The translations under genes were made by a program, and so were the position numbers. DNA of 64,000 nt, taken from assembly GCF_900099825.1 (NCBI RefSeq), contig NZ_LT629693.1:6769001-6833000 (forward strand), in the 5' to 3' direction. Below are positions 32,578 through 40,605 of this stretch, in pieces. The notes beneath the pieces were generated by a model. That model had not been told where the DNA came from, did not search any database, and saw only the letters and a list, made by a program, of their open reading frames with translations. The DNA is from Bradyrhizobium ottawaense (GTDB lineage Bacteria > Pseudomonadota > Alphaproteobacteria > Rhizobiales > Xanthobacteraceae). Positions within the stretch are counted from its first letter, which is position 1, and each line of letters opens with the position of its first letter.

Positions 32578-32970
32578 CTATCGCTTCAACAATCCCAGTT
32601 CGGCGACGATCGCGGCGGCTTCCTTGACGGCATGATTGGCCGCCGGCACGCCGCAATAGATCGCCTGCTGCAGCAATATTTCCTTGATGTCGTCGGGCGT
32701 GAAACCGCCCTCAGTGAGTGCTGCGCGCACGTGCAAGCGGAATTCATCCCACTGGCCCAGCGCGACCATGGTGCCGATCACGAGCACGCGGCGGGTGCGG
32801 TGGTCGAAATGCGGGCGGGTCCAGATATCGCCCCAGGCATAGCGCGTGATCAGGTCCTGGAAATCGGTATTGAACGCGTTGCGGTTGGCGACGGATTTGT
32901 CGACCCATTCATTGCCGAGCACTTTTCGACGTTGCATCATGCCGTCGTCGCGGCGCTGGTTGTCGTCCAT
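32578..32970 (-). CDS. pcaC: 4-carboxymuconolactone decarboxylase
   Basis: Converts 4-carboxymuconolactone to 3-oxoadipate enol-lactone in the protocatechuate branch of the beta-ketoadipate pathway. The 130-residue protein shows the PcaC pattern RRKVLGNEWVDKS, DLITRYAWGDIWTRPHFDHRTRR and the conserved ALGQWDEFRLHVRAAL, with ILLQQAIYCGVPAANHA near the end. It lies downstream of pcaB and pcaD on the same strand, with a GTCATTGCGAGG repeat in the 107-bp gap from pcaD. Confidence 0.92.
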   Translation of the reverse strand: MDDNQRRDDGMMQRRKVLGNEWVDKSVANRNAFNTDFQDLITRYAWGDIWTRPHFDHRTRRVLVIGTMVALGQWDEFRLHVRAALTEGGFTPDDIKEILLQQAIYCGVPAANHAVKEAAAIVAELGLLKR

Positions 32971-32984
32971 GATTTCTCCTTCCC

Positions 32985-33067
32985 GTCATTGCGAGGAGCG
33001 AAGCGACGAAGCAATCCATTCTTCTTTTCGTGGTGAGATGGATTGCTTCGCTGCGCTCGCAATGACG
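32985..33067. repeat. GTCATTGCGAGG-family hairpin repeat (copy 2)
   Basis: The arms GTCATTGCGAGGAGCGAAGC and GCTTCGCTGCGCTCGCAATG pair almost completely. It lies between pcaD and pcaC. Confidence 0.85.
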
Positions 33068-33077
33068 GCTGTTAGAG

Positions 33078-33860
33078 TTAGCGTTGCGTCAGGAAGCCGA
33101 CCACCGCGTCGGTGAAGGCGTGCGGTTGCTCGACATTGGAAATATGCGCGGCGTCCAGGATCGTCATGCTGGCGCCGGGGATTTTGCTGCGGATGTATTC
33201 GGCGGCTGATATCGGCGTCGACATGTCGTGACGTCCGGCGATTACCAGCGTCGGGCTTTTGATCGTCGGCAACTCTTCGCGCAGATCGAGCGTCGACAGC
33301 GCCTCGCAGCAGGCGACATAGCCCTCGACCGGCGTGGTCAGCATCATCGCCTTCATGTTGGCGGTGATCTGCGGCTCGCGCTCGCGAAAGTCCGCGGTCA
33401 GCCAGCCCGACATTACGGCGTCGGCGACCGCGGCGATGCCGCCTTCCTTTACCGCCTTGATGCGCTCATGCCAGCGGGTCGGGTCCGGATAGTGGCAGGC
33501 GGTGTTGGCGAGAATGATCTTGCCGAATCTGTCGGGCGCGTTTGCTCCCAGCCATTGCCCGACCATGCCGCCCATCGACAGGCCGCACCAATGCGTTTTC
33601 GCAATGTTGAGATCGTCGAGGATCGCCAGCACGTCGCGGCCGAAGCGCTCCATCGAATAGGGGCCGGGCGGCACGTTCGATTTGCCGTGGCCGCGCCGGT
33701 CGTAGCGGATGACGCGAAACACTTGGGCGAACGCCTTCATCTGCGGCTCCCACATCGCCATGGTGGAGCCCAGCGAATTCGACAGCATCAGCGTCGGTCC
33801 GCCGTCGCGGCCTTCGACGGATACGTTGAGCAGGCACCCGTCGGCGTCGATCATCGGCAT
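33078..33860 (-). CDS. pcaD: 3-oxoadipate enol-lactonase
   Basis: Hydrolyses beta-ketoadipate enol-lactone to beta-ketoadipate. The 260-residue alpha/beta hydrolase has the nucleophile elbow GLSMGGMVGQ (Ser near residue 95), oxyanion region SNSLGSTMAMW, the acid in VIAGRHDMSTP and the histidine in DAAHISNVEQP. The wording NSLGSTMAMW and DRRGHGKS is typical of PcaD. It follows pcaB by 18 bp on the same strand, so both are co-transcribed. Confidence 0.92.
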   Translation of the reverse strand: MPMIDADGCLLNVSVEGRDGGPTLMLSNSLGSTMAMWEPQMKAFAQVFRVIRYDRRGHGKSNVPPGPYSMERFGRDVLAILDDLNIAKTHWCGLSMGGMVGQWLGANAPDRFGKIILANTACHYPDPTRWHERIKAVKEGGIAAVADAVMSGWLTADFREREPQITANMKAMMLTTPVEGYVACCEALSTLDLREELPTIKSPTLVIAGRHDMSTPISAAEYIRSKIPGASMTILDAAHISNVEQPHAFTDAVVGFLTQR

Positions 33861-33878
33861 CTGAAATTCTCCAGGCTC

Positions 33879-35234
33879 TTACTTGTCGTCGATTGAAGCG
33901 AGCAGGCGGTCGATCAGGGCCTGCGAGGCGCCCTGATAGGCCATCGGCTCGAACAGTTTTGCAAGGTGGTCGGCGCCGAGCTGCGCGGTGATTTTCGAAT
34001 CTGATGTCAGCACGTCGCGCAGATGTTTCTTGCCGGCGGCGGCTTTCTTGCTGGCCGCCTCGATCAGGTGATGCGCGTCGCTCTTGCCGATCTTTTCGGC
34101 CAGCGCCATCGTCACCGCTTCTGCCATGATCAGCCCATGGGTCGCATCGAGATTGAGCCGCATCCTGACGGCATCGACCTCAAGTCCTTCGGCGATGTCG
34201 ACGATCGCCGCCAGCGCGCCAGAAGTGACCAGCAGCAGCGTCGGCAAGGTCGGCCATTCCGCGTGCCAGGGTCCGGCGCTGCGCTCGTGATCCTGCACTT
34301 GGGCTGCAAAAATCGTGGCGGCGAGATTGGGCGCCATGGTGGCCGCGGCAAGTGCACTGGCTGCGGCCACCGGATTGCGCTTGTGCGGCATCGTGGACGA
34401 GCCGCCGCGGCCTTCGCCCGACGGTTCGAAGGCTTCGCCGACGTCGGTTTGCATCATCAGCGAGACGTCGCGCGCGATCTTGCCGCAGGTTCCTGCGAGG
34501 ATGGCGAACACGGCAGCCGCCTCCGCAATGCGGTCGCGATGGGTGTGCCAGGGCGCGTCGGGCAGCGGCAGTTTCAGTTCCTGCGCCAGTCGTTCGGCGA
34601 CCTGCAATCCCTTGTCGCCGAGCGCGGCAAGCGTCCCCGCCGCGCCGCCGAATTGCAGCGCCAGCGTCTCGCTGCGCAATCGCTGCAGCCGTTTCCGCGA
34701 GCGCTGCAGCGCCGCGGCATATTCGGCGAGTTTCAGCCCGAACGGCATCGGCAGCGCGTGCTGCAGCCAGGTGCGAGCCACGACCGGCGTGTGGCGATGC
34801 GTTCGCGCCAGTGCCGCAAAACCCGCGACGGCGCGGCCGGTGTCGGCGAGCAGGGCATCGATGCCGGCGCGCAGGCCGAGCATGGCGCCGGTGTCGATGA
34901 CGTCCTGGCTGGTCGCGCCCCAATGGACATAGCGCGCGGCGTCGGCATCAACCTTCGCGACACGGGCGGTCAGTGCCTTGACGAGGGGGATCGCAAGGTT
35001 GCCGGATCGCGTGGCGGCCTCGGCCAGGGCTGCGAGGTCGAATGATTCGGCCCGGCAGGCGGCCGTGATCGGTTGGGCCGCGCTGGCCGGAATCACGCCT
35101 GACGCGGCTTCGGCGCGCGCCAGGCCGGCCTCGAAATCCAGCATGTTTTGCAGGCATACGACATCGTCGCAGATCGCGCGCATCGCAGCACTCGACAGCA
35201 TCGGCGCCAACAAAGGGGAGAGGGACGTGCTCAT
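33879..35234 (-). CDS. pcaB: 3-carboxy-cis,cis-muconate cycloisomerase
   Basis: Cyclises 3-carboxymuconate to 4-carboxymuconolactone. The 451-residue protein belongs to the fumarase/aspartase superfamily: VHWGATSQDVIDTG, RTWLQHALPMPFGLK, GGAAGTLAALG and the signature GGSSTMPHKRNPV (about residue 283). The ATG at 35234 begins MSTSLSPLLAPMLSSAAM, matching PcaB; the frame upstream of it to 35336 has no similarity. pcaD follows by 18 bp and pcaC further on. The protocatechuate dioxygenase genes pcaGH are not in the window. Confidence 0.93.
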   Translation of the reverse strand: MSTSLSPLLAPMLSSAAMRAICDDVVCLQNMLDFEAGLARAEAASGVIPASAAQPITAACRAESFDLAALAEAATRSGNLAIPLVKALTARVAKVDADAARYVHWGATSQDVIDTGAMLGLRAGIDALLADTGRAVAGFAALARTHRHTPVVARTWLQHALPMPFGLKLAEYAAALQRSRKRLQRLRSETLALQFGGAAGTLAALGDKGLQVAERLAQELKLPLPDAPWHTHRDRIAEAAAVFAILAGTCGKIARDVSLMMQTDVGEAFEPSGEGRGGSSTMPHKRNPVAAASALAAATMAPNLAATIFAAQVQDHERSAGPWHAEWPTLPTLLLVTSGALAAIVDIAEGLEVDAVRMRLNLDATHGLIMAEAVTMALAEKIGKSDAHHLIEAASKKAAAGKKHLRDVLTSDSKITAQLGADHLAKLFEPMAYQGASQALIDRLLASIDDK

Positions 35235-35423
35235 TTGCGCGCGACCTAACCATTCCCGCCTGTCCCTGCCAATGCCCTCGTTGCTTTCGGGGTTTGCGGT
35301 ATCCGTGCCCGTCTGCGGCGCGTTGCGAATATGCATCGCTCAATGTCGGAACGCGGTCTTTCCTTTCGGCCGGGCGTGGCTTACTTGGGGACATAGACCA
35401 AGGCGATTTCAGGAGGCAGCCCC

Positions 35424-35870
35424 ATGGCCATGACGATGACCGGCGAAGTTCAGCTTGCGGCGCCGCGCGAGGCCGTGTGGGCCAAACTGAACGATCCGGA
35501 AGTGCTGAAGGTCTGCATTCCCGGCTGCGAGGAGCTGGAAAGGACCGAAGACAACGGCTTCCGCGCCACCGCCAAGATGAAGGTCGGGCCGGTCTCCGCC
35601 CGCTTCAAAGGCAAGGTCACGCTCAGCGACCTCGACCCGCCGAACGGCTACAAGATCTCGGGCGAAGGCGAGGGCGGGGTCGCCGGTTTTGCCAAGGGCG
35701 GCGCCACGGTGGCGCTGGCCGAAAAGGACGGCGGCACGCTGTTGAGCTACAATGTCGAGGCGCAGATCGGCGGCAAGCTGGCCCAGCTCGGGCAGCGCCT
35801 GATCAACGGTTCGGCCAAGAAACTGGCCGATGAATTCTTTGCCAATTTCGCCAAAGCTGTTCAGGGCTGA
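35424..35870 (+). CDS. coxG: CoxG family (SRPBCC fold) carbon monoxide dehydrogenase accessory protein
   Basis: The 148-residue protein has the CoxG/SRPBCC pattern: GEVQLAAPREAVWAKLNDPEVLKVCIPGCEEL, KVGPVSARFKGKVTLSD and AQIGGKLAQLGQRLI. In Oligotropha carboxidovorans CoxG is proposed to anchor CO dehydrogenase to the membrane; related proteins accompany many molybdenum hydroxylases of unknown substrate. It has a strong AGGAGG ribosome-binding site and probably starts the cox unit, although a 194-bp gap precedes coxS. Confidence 0.9.
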   Translation: MAMTMTGEVQLAAPREAVWAKLNDPEVLKVCIPGCEELERTEDNGFRATAKMKVGPVSARFKGKVTLSDLDPPNGYKISGEGEGGVAGFAKGGATVALAEKDGGTLLSYNVEAQIGGKLAQLGQRLINGSAKKLADEFFANFAKAVQG

Positions 35871-36064
35871 TCCGGTACAGGGCTGCCCCGAAAAAGGCCG
35901 AGCCGCAAAAGGCTGCCGGACTGTCCCGATTGCCAGATCAGGCCATGCCCCAAGCGGGGGGCTCCTGAGGTTGCTCATTGCCGGGATGGCCCATATTATG
36001 GCCTTGGAATGATTTTAAACGCCTGCGCGGCCGATATGCGGCGGTGCAGCTCAAGAGAGTGCTG

Positions 36065-36550
36065 ATGGCCAAGATTTCCCTGATCGTGAACGGCAATCCC
36101 GTAAACGCCAATATCGACCCCCGTACCCTCCTGGTCCAGCTTCTGCGGGAAAATCTCCGGCTGACGGGCACCCATGTCGGCTGCGACACCTCGCAATGCG
36201 GCGCCTGCGTCGTCCATCTCGACGGCAAGGCCGTCAAGTCCTGCACTACGCTTGCGGTGATGGCCGACGGCCACGAGGTCCGCACCATCGAGGGTCTGGC
36301 CGCCGACGGCGCGCCGCTGCATCCGATGCAGGAGGCTTTTCGCGAGCATCATGGCTTGCAGTGCGGCTTCTGCACCCCCGGCATGATCATGACCGCGGTT
36401 GATATGGTGCACCGCAAGGGCCATGATCTCTCCGACCACGTCATTCGCGAAGAGCTCGAAGGCAATCTGTGCCGCTGCACCGGTTATCAGAACATCGTTG
36501 AGTCGATCGCCGCCGGCGCCAAGGCGATGGCCAAATCCGATCTCGCCTAA
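36065..36550 (+). CDS. coxS: Molybdenum hydroxylase small [2Fe-2S] subunit (CoxS-like)
   Basis: The 161-residue protein carries both iron-sulfur clusters of the xanthine oxidase family small subunit. The ferredoxin-like N-terminal cluster uses Cys 40, 45, 48 and 60 ([10 protein letters not shown]), and the helical C-terminal cluster uses Cys 100, 103, 135 and 137 (CGFCTPGM and CRCTGY). It passes electrons from the molybdenum cofactor to FAD. The frame is open upstream to 35978, but the ATG at 36065 begins the normal [10 protein letters not shown] start. The FAD subunit follows after 35 bp and no large subunit is present. Confidence 0.95.
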   Translation: MAKISLIVNGNPVNANIDPRTLLVQLLRENLRLTGTHVGCDTSQCGACVVHLDGKAVKSCTTLAVMADGHEVRTIEGLAADGAPLHPMQEAFREHHGLQCGFCTPGMIMTAVDMVHRKGHDLSDHVIREELEGNLCRCTGYQNIVESIAAGAKAMAKSDLA

Positions 36551-36585
36551 TCGAATTCATCGCGACCCGCGATCAGGAACGTCTC

Positions 36586-37389
36586 ATGTACGAATTCAAA
36601 TATCATCGCCCGGCGACCGTGCGGCAGGCCGCCAATCTGCTGCTGAAGAACGAAGACGCCAAGGTGATCGCCGGCGGCCACACGCTGGTGCCGGTCATGA
36701 AGCAGCGGCTCGCCAGCCCGCCGCATCTGGTCGACCTCTCCCACATCGAAGGTCTCGGCGCGATCGAGATGAAGGGTCGTTCGCTGGTGATCGGCGCGAC
36801 CGCGAAACATGCCGAGGTCGCGACGTCGCCGATCGTCGGCGAAGCGATTCCGGCGCTGGCCGAACTCGCCGCCCAGATCGGCGACCCCGCGGTGCGTCAT
36901 AAAGGCACCATCGGCGGCTCGCTCGCCAACAACGATCCGACCGCGGATTATCCGGCGGCGGTGCTGGCGCTCGGCGCCACCATCGTCACCAACAAGCGCA
37001 GGCTGAAGCCGGAAGAATTCTTCCAGGGCCTGTTCACGACCGCGCTGGAGAACGACGAGATCATCACCAAGGTGATGTTCCCGCTGCCAAAGAAGGCGGC
37101 CTATATCAAGTTCCGGAACCAGGCCTCGCGCTATGCGCTGGTCGGCGTGTTCGTCGCCAAGCGGCCTTCCGACGTGCGTGTCGCCGTCACCGGCGCCGGC
37201 TCGGACGGCGTATTCCGCGCCGAGGCGTTCGAAGAGGCCCTGAAGAAGCGCTTCTCGCACAAGGTGCTCGACGGCATCTCGGTTTCGGCCGACGGACTGA
37301 ACAGCGATCTGCACGGCAGCGCCGAATATCGCGCGCATCTGATCGGCGTGCTGACGCGTCGCGCTGTCGAAGCCGCGACGGCGAAGTGA
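36586..37389 (+). CDS. coxM: Molybdenum hydroxylase medium FAD-binding subunit (CoxM-like)
   Basis: The 267-residue protein has the CoxM FAD motifs: AGGHTLVPVMK (about residues 28-38) for the pyrophosphate and TIGGSLANNDPTADYP (about 107-122) for the flavin, then a C-terminal CODH_M domain. It takes electrons from the CoxS clusters to FAD and the respiratory chain. In known form I (MSL) and form II (SLM) operons a roughly 780-residue large subunit accompanies these two; here coxM is followed after 28 bp by the MoxR gene. Confidence 0.94.
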   Translation: MYEFKYHRPATVRQAANLLLKNEDAKVIAGGHTLVPVMKQRLASPPHLVDLSHIEGLGAIEMKGRSLVIGATAKHAEVATSPIVGEAIPALAELAAQIGDPAVRHKGTIGGSLANNDPTADYPAAVLALGATIVTNKRRLKPEEFFQGLFTTALENDEIITKVMFPLPKKAAYIKFRNQASRYALVGVFVAKRPSDVRVAVTGAGSDGVFRAEAFEEALKKRFSHKVLDGISVSADGLNSDLHGSAEYRAHLIGVLTRRAVEAATAK

Positions 37390-37417
37390 CGTTGATCTTA
37401 TCAAGACTGGCCTGCTC

Positions 37418-38323
37418 ATGAGTGCATCGGCGTTACCGAAATCCGTCGATGCGATGCTCGAACTCCTGACCTCGCGCGGCTATCTGGCCGAGCGGTCGCT
37501 GGCGACGGTGACCTTTCTGTCGCTGCGCATGGGCCGCCCGCTGTTCCTCGAAGGCGAGGCCGGCGTCGGCAAGACCGAGATCGCCAAGGTTTTGTCGGCA
37601 GCGCTCGGGCGCAAGCTGATCCGGCTGCAATGCTATGAGGGCCTCGACGTTGCCTCCGCGGTCTATGAGTGGAACAGCGCGTCGCAGATGATCGCGATCC
37701 GGCTGGCGGAAGCCGCCGGCGATACCGATCGCGATCAGCTTTCATCGGACATCTTCGCCGAAAAATTTCTGATCAAGCGGCCGCTGCTGCAGGCGCTGGA
37801 GCCGGACATGGCCGGCGCGCCGGTGCTGCTGATCGACGAACTCGATCGCGCCGATGAGGCGTTCGAGGCTTACTTGCTGGAAATTCTCAGCGATTTCCAG
37901 GTCACGATCCCTGAGTTCGGCACCATCAAGGCGCCGGAGCCGCCGATCGTCATCATCACTTCGAACCGCACCCGCGAAATTCACGACGCGCTGAAACGGC
38001 GCTGCCTGTATCACTGGGTCGATTATCCCGACGCCGAGCGCGAGTTGGCGATCGTCAAGTCGCGCGTTCCCAACATTTCCGCAAAACTGTCGCAGCAGGT
38101 CGTCCGCTTCGTGCAGATGCTGCGCGACCAGGATTTCTACAAGTCGCCGGGCGTCGCCGAGACCATCGACTGGGCCACCGCGCTGACCGAACTCGATGCC
38201 CGCTCGCTGACGCCGCAAGTGGTTGGCGACACGCTCGGCGCGCTCCTGAAATACCAGGACGACATCGCGCGCATGCAGGGCGACGCGCTACAGAAGGTTT
38301 TGAAGGAAGCGACGAGCGACTAA
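37418..38323 (+). CDS. coxD: MoxR-family AAA+ ATPase (CoxD)
   Basis: The 301-residue ATPase has Walker A GEAGVGKTEIAK (about residues 45-56), Walker B LLIDELDRAD, sensor 1 in VIITSNRTREI and the helical lid after it. In Oligotropha CoxD is a MoxR-like chaperone needed to mature the [CuSMoO2] centre of CO dehydrogenase; MoxR ATPases typically act with a VWA-domain partner, encoded next. Its presence in this unit supports molybdenum hydroxylase maturation as the operon's function. Confidence 0.92.
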   Translation: MSASALPKSVDAMLELLTSRGYLAERSLATVTFLSLRMGRPLFLEGEAGVGKTEIAKVLSAALGRKLIRLQCYEGLDVASAVYEWNSASQMIAIRLAEAAGDTDRDQLSSDIFAEKFLIKRPLLQALEPDMAGAPVLLIDELDRADEAFEAYLLEILSDFQVTIPEFGTIKAPEPPIVIITSNRTREIHDALKRRCLYHWVDYPDAERELAIVKSRVPNISAKLSQQVVRFVQMLRDQDFYKSPGVAETIDWATALTELDARSLTPQVVGDTLGALLKYQDDIARMQGDALQKVLKEATSD

Positions 38324-38357
38324 TTCGCCATTCGCTGGCGCGCGGGAGCGCGAACAT

Positions 38358-39560
38358 ATGCCGATCGATCACCTCAATCCCCCGACAGGGCATATGGCCG
38401 ACAACGTGGTCGGCTTTGCCCGCGCGTTGCGGGCGGCAGGCCTGCCGGTCGGGCCGGGGTCGGTGATCGATGCCTTGAACGCGCTACAGGTGATCGAGAT
38501 CGGCAACCGCGGCGACGTCTACACCACGCTGGAGGCGATCTTCGTCAAGCGTCATGAACATGCGCTGATCTTCGCCCAGGCGTTCGACCTGTTCTTCCGC
38601 GCCGCCGAGGACTGGAAGCAGATGCTGGATTCGGTGCCGCTGCCGGACCACGCCAAAAAGAAGCCGCCGCCGGCCTCGCGCCGGGTCCAGGAGGCGCTGG
38701 CGCAGCCGTCGATGCGTGAGGAAGTGGCGCAGGAGCAGCAGCAGGAGTTGCGGCTGTCGGTCTCCGACAAGGAAATCCTGCAGAAGAAAGATTTTGCGCA
38801 GATGAGCGCGGCTGAAATCGCCGACGTCACCCGCGCCATCGCCAATATGCGGCTGCCGCAGGCCGAGTTGCGCACCCGCCGTTACCAGCCCGACGCCAAA
38901 GGGCTGCGGCTCGACATGCGCCGGACACTGCGTAGCTCCTTGCGCACCGGCGGCGAGATCATCGATATCCGAAAACTTGGCCGGATCGACAAGCCGGCGC
39001 CGATCGTGGCGCTGCTCGATATCTCCGGCTCGATGAGCGAATATACCCGCCTGTTCCTGCACTTCCTGCACGCCATCACCGATGCCCGCAAGCGCGTCTC
39101 GGTGTTCCTGTTCGGCACCAGGCTGACCAATGTGACGCGGGCCTTGCGTGCGCGCGATCCCGACGAGGCGCTGGCGAGCTGCTCGTCGTCCGTCGAGGAC
39201 TGGGCCGGCGGCACCCGCATTGCGACCTCGCTGCACTCGTTCAACAAGCTGTGGGGCCGCCGCGTGCTCGGGCAGGGCGCCATCGTGCTCTTGATTTCCG
39301 ACGGGCTGGAGCGCGAGGCCGACGACAAACTGGCATTCGAGATGGACCGGCTGCACCGGTCCTGCCGCCGCCTGATCTGGCTCAACCCCTTGCTGCGCTA
39401 TGGCGGGTTCGAGGCCAAGGCGCAGGGCATCAAAATGATGCTGCCGCACGTTGACGAATTCCGTCCGGTGCATAATTTGAGCTCGATGGGCGAGCTGATC
39501 GCGGCGCTGTCGGCGCCGCCTCCGCCGCACCACCGCAGCCTGATCCGATCCGCAGCCTGA
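38358..39560 (+). CDS. coxE: VWA-domain protein CoxE
   Basis: The 400-residue protein has an N-terminal helical part and a C-terminal von Willebrand factor A-like domain with the MIDAS motif DISGSMSEYTR (about residues 222-232), a conserved Thr in the DWAGGTRIATS loop and the acidic residue in LLISDGLERE. CoxE works with the MoxR ATPase CoxD in cofactor insertion in carboxidotrophs. It sits 34 bp after coxD. No signal peptide or membrane segment is seen. Confidence 0.92.
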   Translation: MPIDHLNPPTGHMADNVVGFARALRAAGLPVGPGSVIDALNALQVIEIGNRGDVYTTLEAIFVKRHEHALIFAQAFDLFFRAAEDWKQMLDSVPLPDHAKKKPPPASRRVQEALAQPSMREEVAQEQQQELRLSVSDKEILQKKDFAQMSAAEIADVTRAIANMRLPQAELRTRRYQPDAKGLRLDMRRTLRSSLRTGGEIIDIRKLGRIDKPAPIVALLDISGSMSEYTRLFLHFLHAITDARKRVSVFLFGTRLTNVTRALRARDPDEALASCSSSVEDWAGGTRIATSLHSFNKLWGRRVLGQGAIVLLISDGLEREADDKLAFEMDRLHRSCRRLIWLNPLLRYGGFEAKAQGIKMMLPHVDEFRPVHNLSSMGELIAALSAPPPPHHRSLIRSAA

Positions 39561-39574
39561 GAGAGGGCCTTAAG

Positions 39575-39904
39575 ATGCTCAACCGCGACGAAGACATCCT
39601 GCAGGCGGCCGAAACCTGGCAGAAGGCCGGCCATGGGGTAGCTCTGGCGACCGTGGTCGAAACCTGGGGCTCGGCGCCGCGCCCGGCCGGCTCCAGCCTT
39701 GTCATCAACGATGACGGCACCTTTTTGGGCTCGGTTTCCGGCGGCTGCGTCGAAGGCGCCGTCGTCACCGAGGCGCTGGATGTGATCGCCAGCGGCAAAC
39801 CCAAAATGCTCGAATTCGGCGTCGCCGACGAGACCGCCTGGAACGTGGGCCTCTCCTGCGGCGGCACCATCCGCGTCTTCGTCGAGAAGGTGAGCCAGTC
39901 GTGA
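39575..39904 (+). CDS. XdhC/CoxI family protein, N-terminal half
   Basis: The 109-residue product corresponds to the XdhC_CoxI domain only: GVALATVVETWGSAPRPAGS and GSVSGGCVEGAVV are its hallmarks. XdhC proteins bind and sulfurate the molybdenum cofactor for xanthine dehydrogenase-type enzymes. Here the usual single gene is split in two; the Rossmann half is the next gene, whose GTG overlaps this stop. This split is known in cox clusters (coxF/coxI), so it is an architecture rather than a frameshift. Confidence 0.9.
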   Translation: MLNRDEDILQAAETWQKAGHGVALATVVETWGSAPRPAGSSLVINDDGTFLGSVSGGCVEGAVVTEALDVIASGKPKMLEFGVADETAWNVGLSCGGTIRVFVEKVSQS

Positions 39905-40605
39905 AACTCGAAACGCTGACACAGGTAAACGCCCAGCGCGCCGCGCGCCGGCCGGTCATCGTGATCACCGATACCGCCAATGGCGAGCAGCGGCTGGTCA
40001 AGGCGGAGGACATCGCCACCGATCCCTTGCGCGCCGAATTGTCAAAGCAGCTCCGCATGGGCAAGAGCGGCATGATCGAGGCCGGCGGCAAGAAGTTATT
40101 TCTCAACGTCTACGCCCCGACCGCGCGGCTCGTCATCGTCGGCGCGGTCCATATCAGCCAGGCGCTGGCGCCGCTGGCGCGCTCGCTCGATTACGATGTG
40201 ACGGTGGTGGATCCGCGCACGGCGTTTGCGAGCCCCGAGCGTTTTCCCGACGTGCCGCTGGTCGCGGAATGGCCCGACGTCGCGCTGCCGCCGCTCAACA
40301 TCGATCACTACACCGCCTTCGTCGCGGTGACGCACGATCCCAAGATCGACGATCCGGCGCTGCTGCATGCCTTTGCGCGTGACTGCTTCTATATCGGCGC
40401 GCTCGGTTCGCGAAAAACCCATGCCAAGCGCGGCGAGCGGCTGAGGGCGCAGGGCGCCTCCGACGCCGATATCGCGCGCATCCGTGCCCCGATCGGGCTC
40501 AACATCGGCGCGGTGTCGCCGGCGGAGATCGCGGTCTCGATCATGGCGGAGATCACCGCTGAACTACGAATGCCCAAAGAAAACGCGAAAGAACAAGCGG
40601 CATGA
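39901..40605 (+). CDS. XdhC family protein, Rossmann-fold half
   Basis: The 234-residue protein has the XdhC Rossmann domain: LVIVGAVHISQALAPLA, VVDPRTAFASPERFP, FVAVTHDPKIDDPAL and YIGALGSRKTHAKR. Together with the preceding small protein it forms a complete XdhC. It starts with GTG overlapping the previous stop (GTGA), and its stop overlaps the next ATG (ATGA), so all three are translationally coupled. The probable function is molybdenum cofactor binding and sulfuration. Confidence 0.92.
   Translation: MKLETLTQVNAQRAARRPVIVITDTANGEQRLVKAEDIATDPLRAELSKQLRMGKSGMIEAGGKKLFLNVYAPTARLVIVGAVHISQALAPLARSLDYDVTVVDPRTAFASPERFPDVPLVAEWPDVALPPLNIDHYTAFVAVTHDPKIDDPALLHAFARDCFYIGALGSRKTHAKRGERLRAQGASDADIARIRAPIGLNIGAVSPAEIAVSIMAEITAELRMPKENAKEQAA

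Noticed and set aside
39575..40605. Two short XdhC genes as a frameshifted single gene
   Set aside because: The first ends in a normal stop overlapping a GTG start (GTGA), and each half is a complete domain; split XdhC pairs are known from cox clusters.
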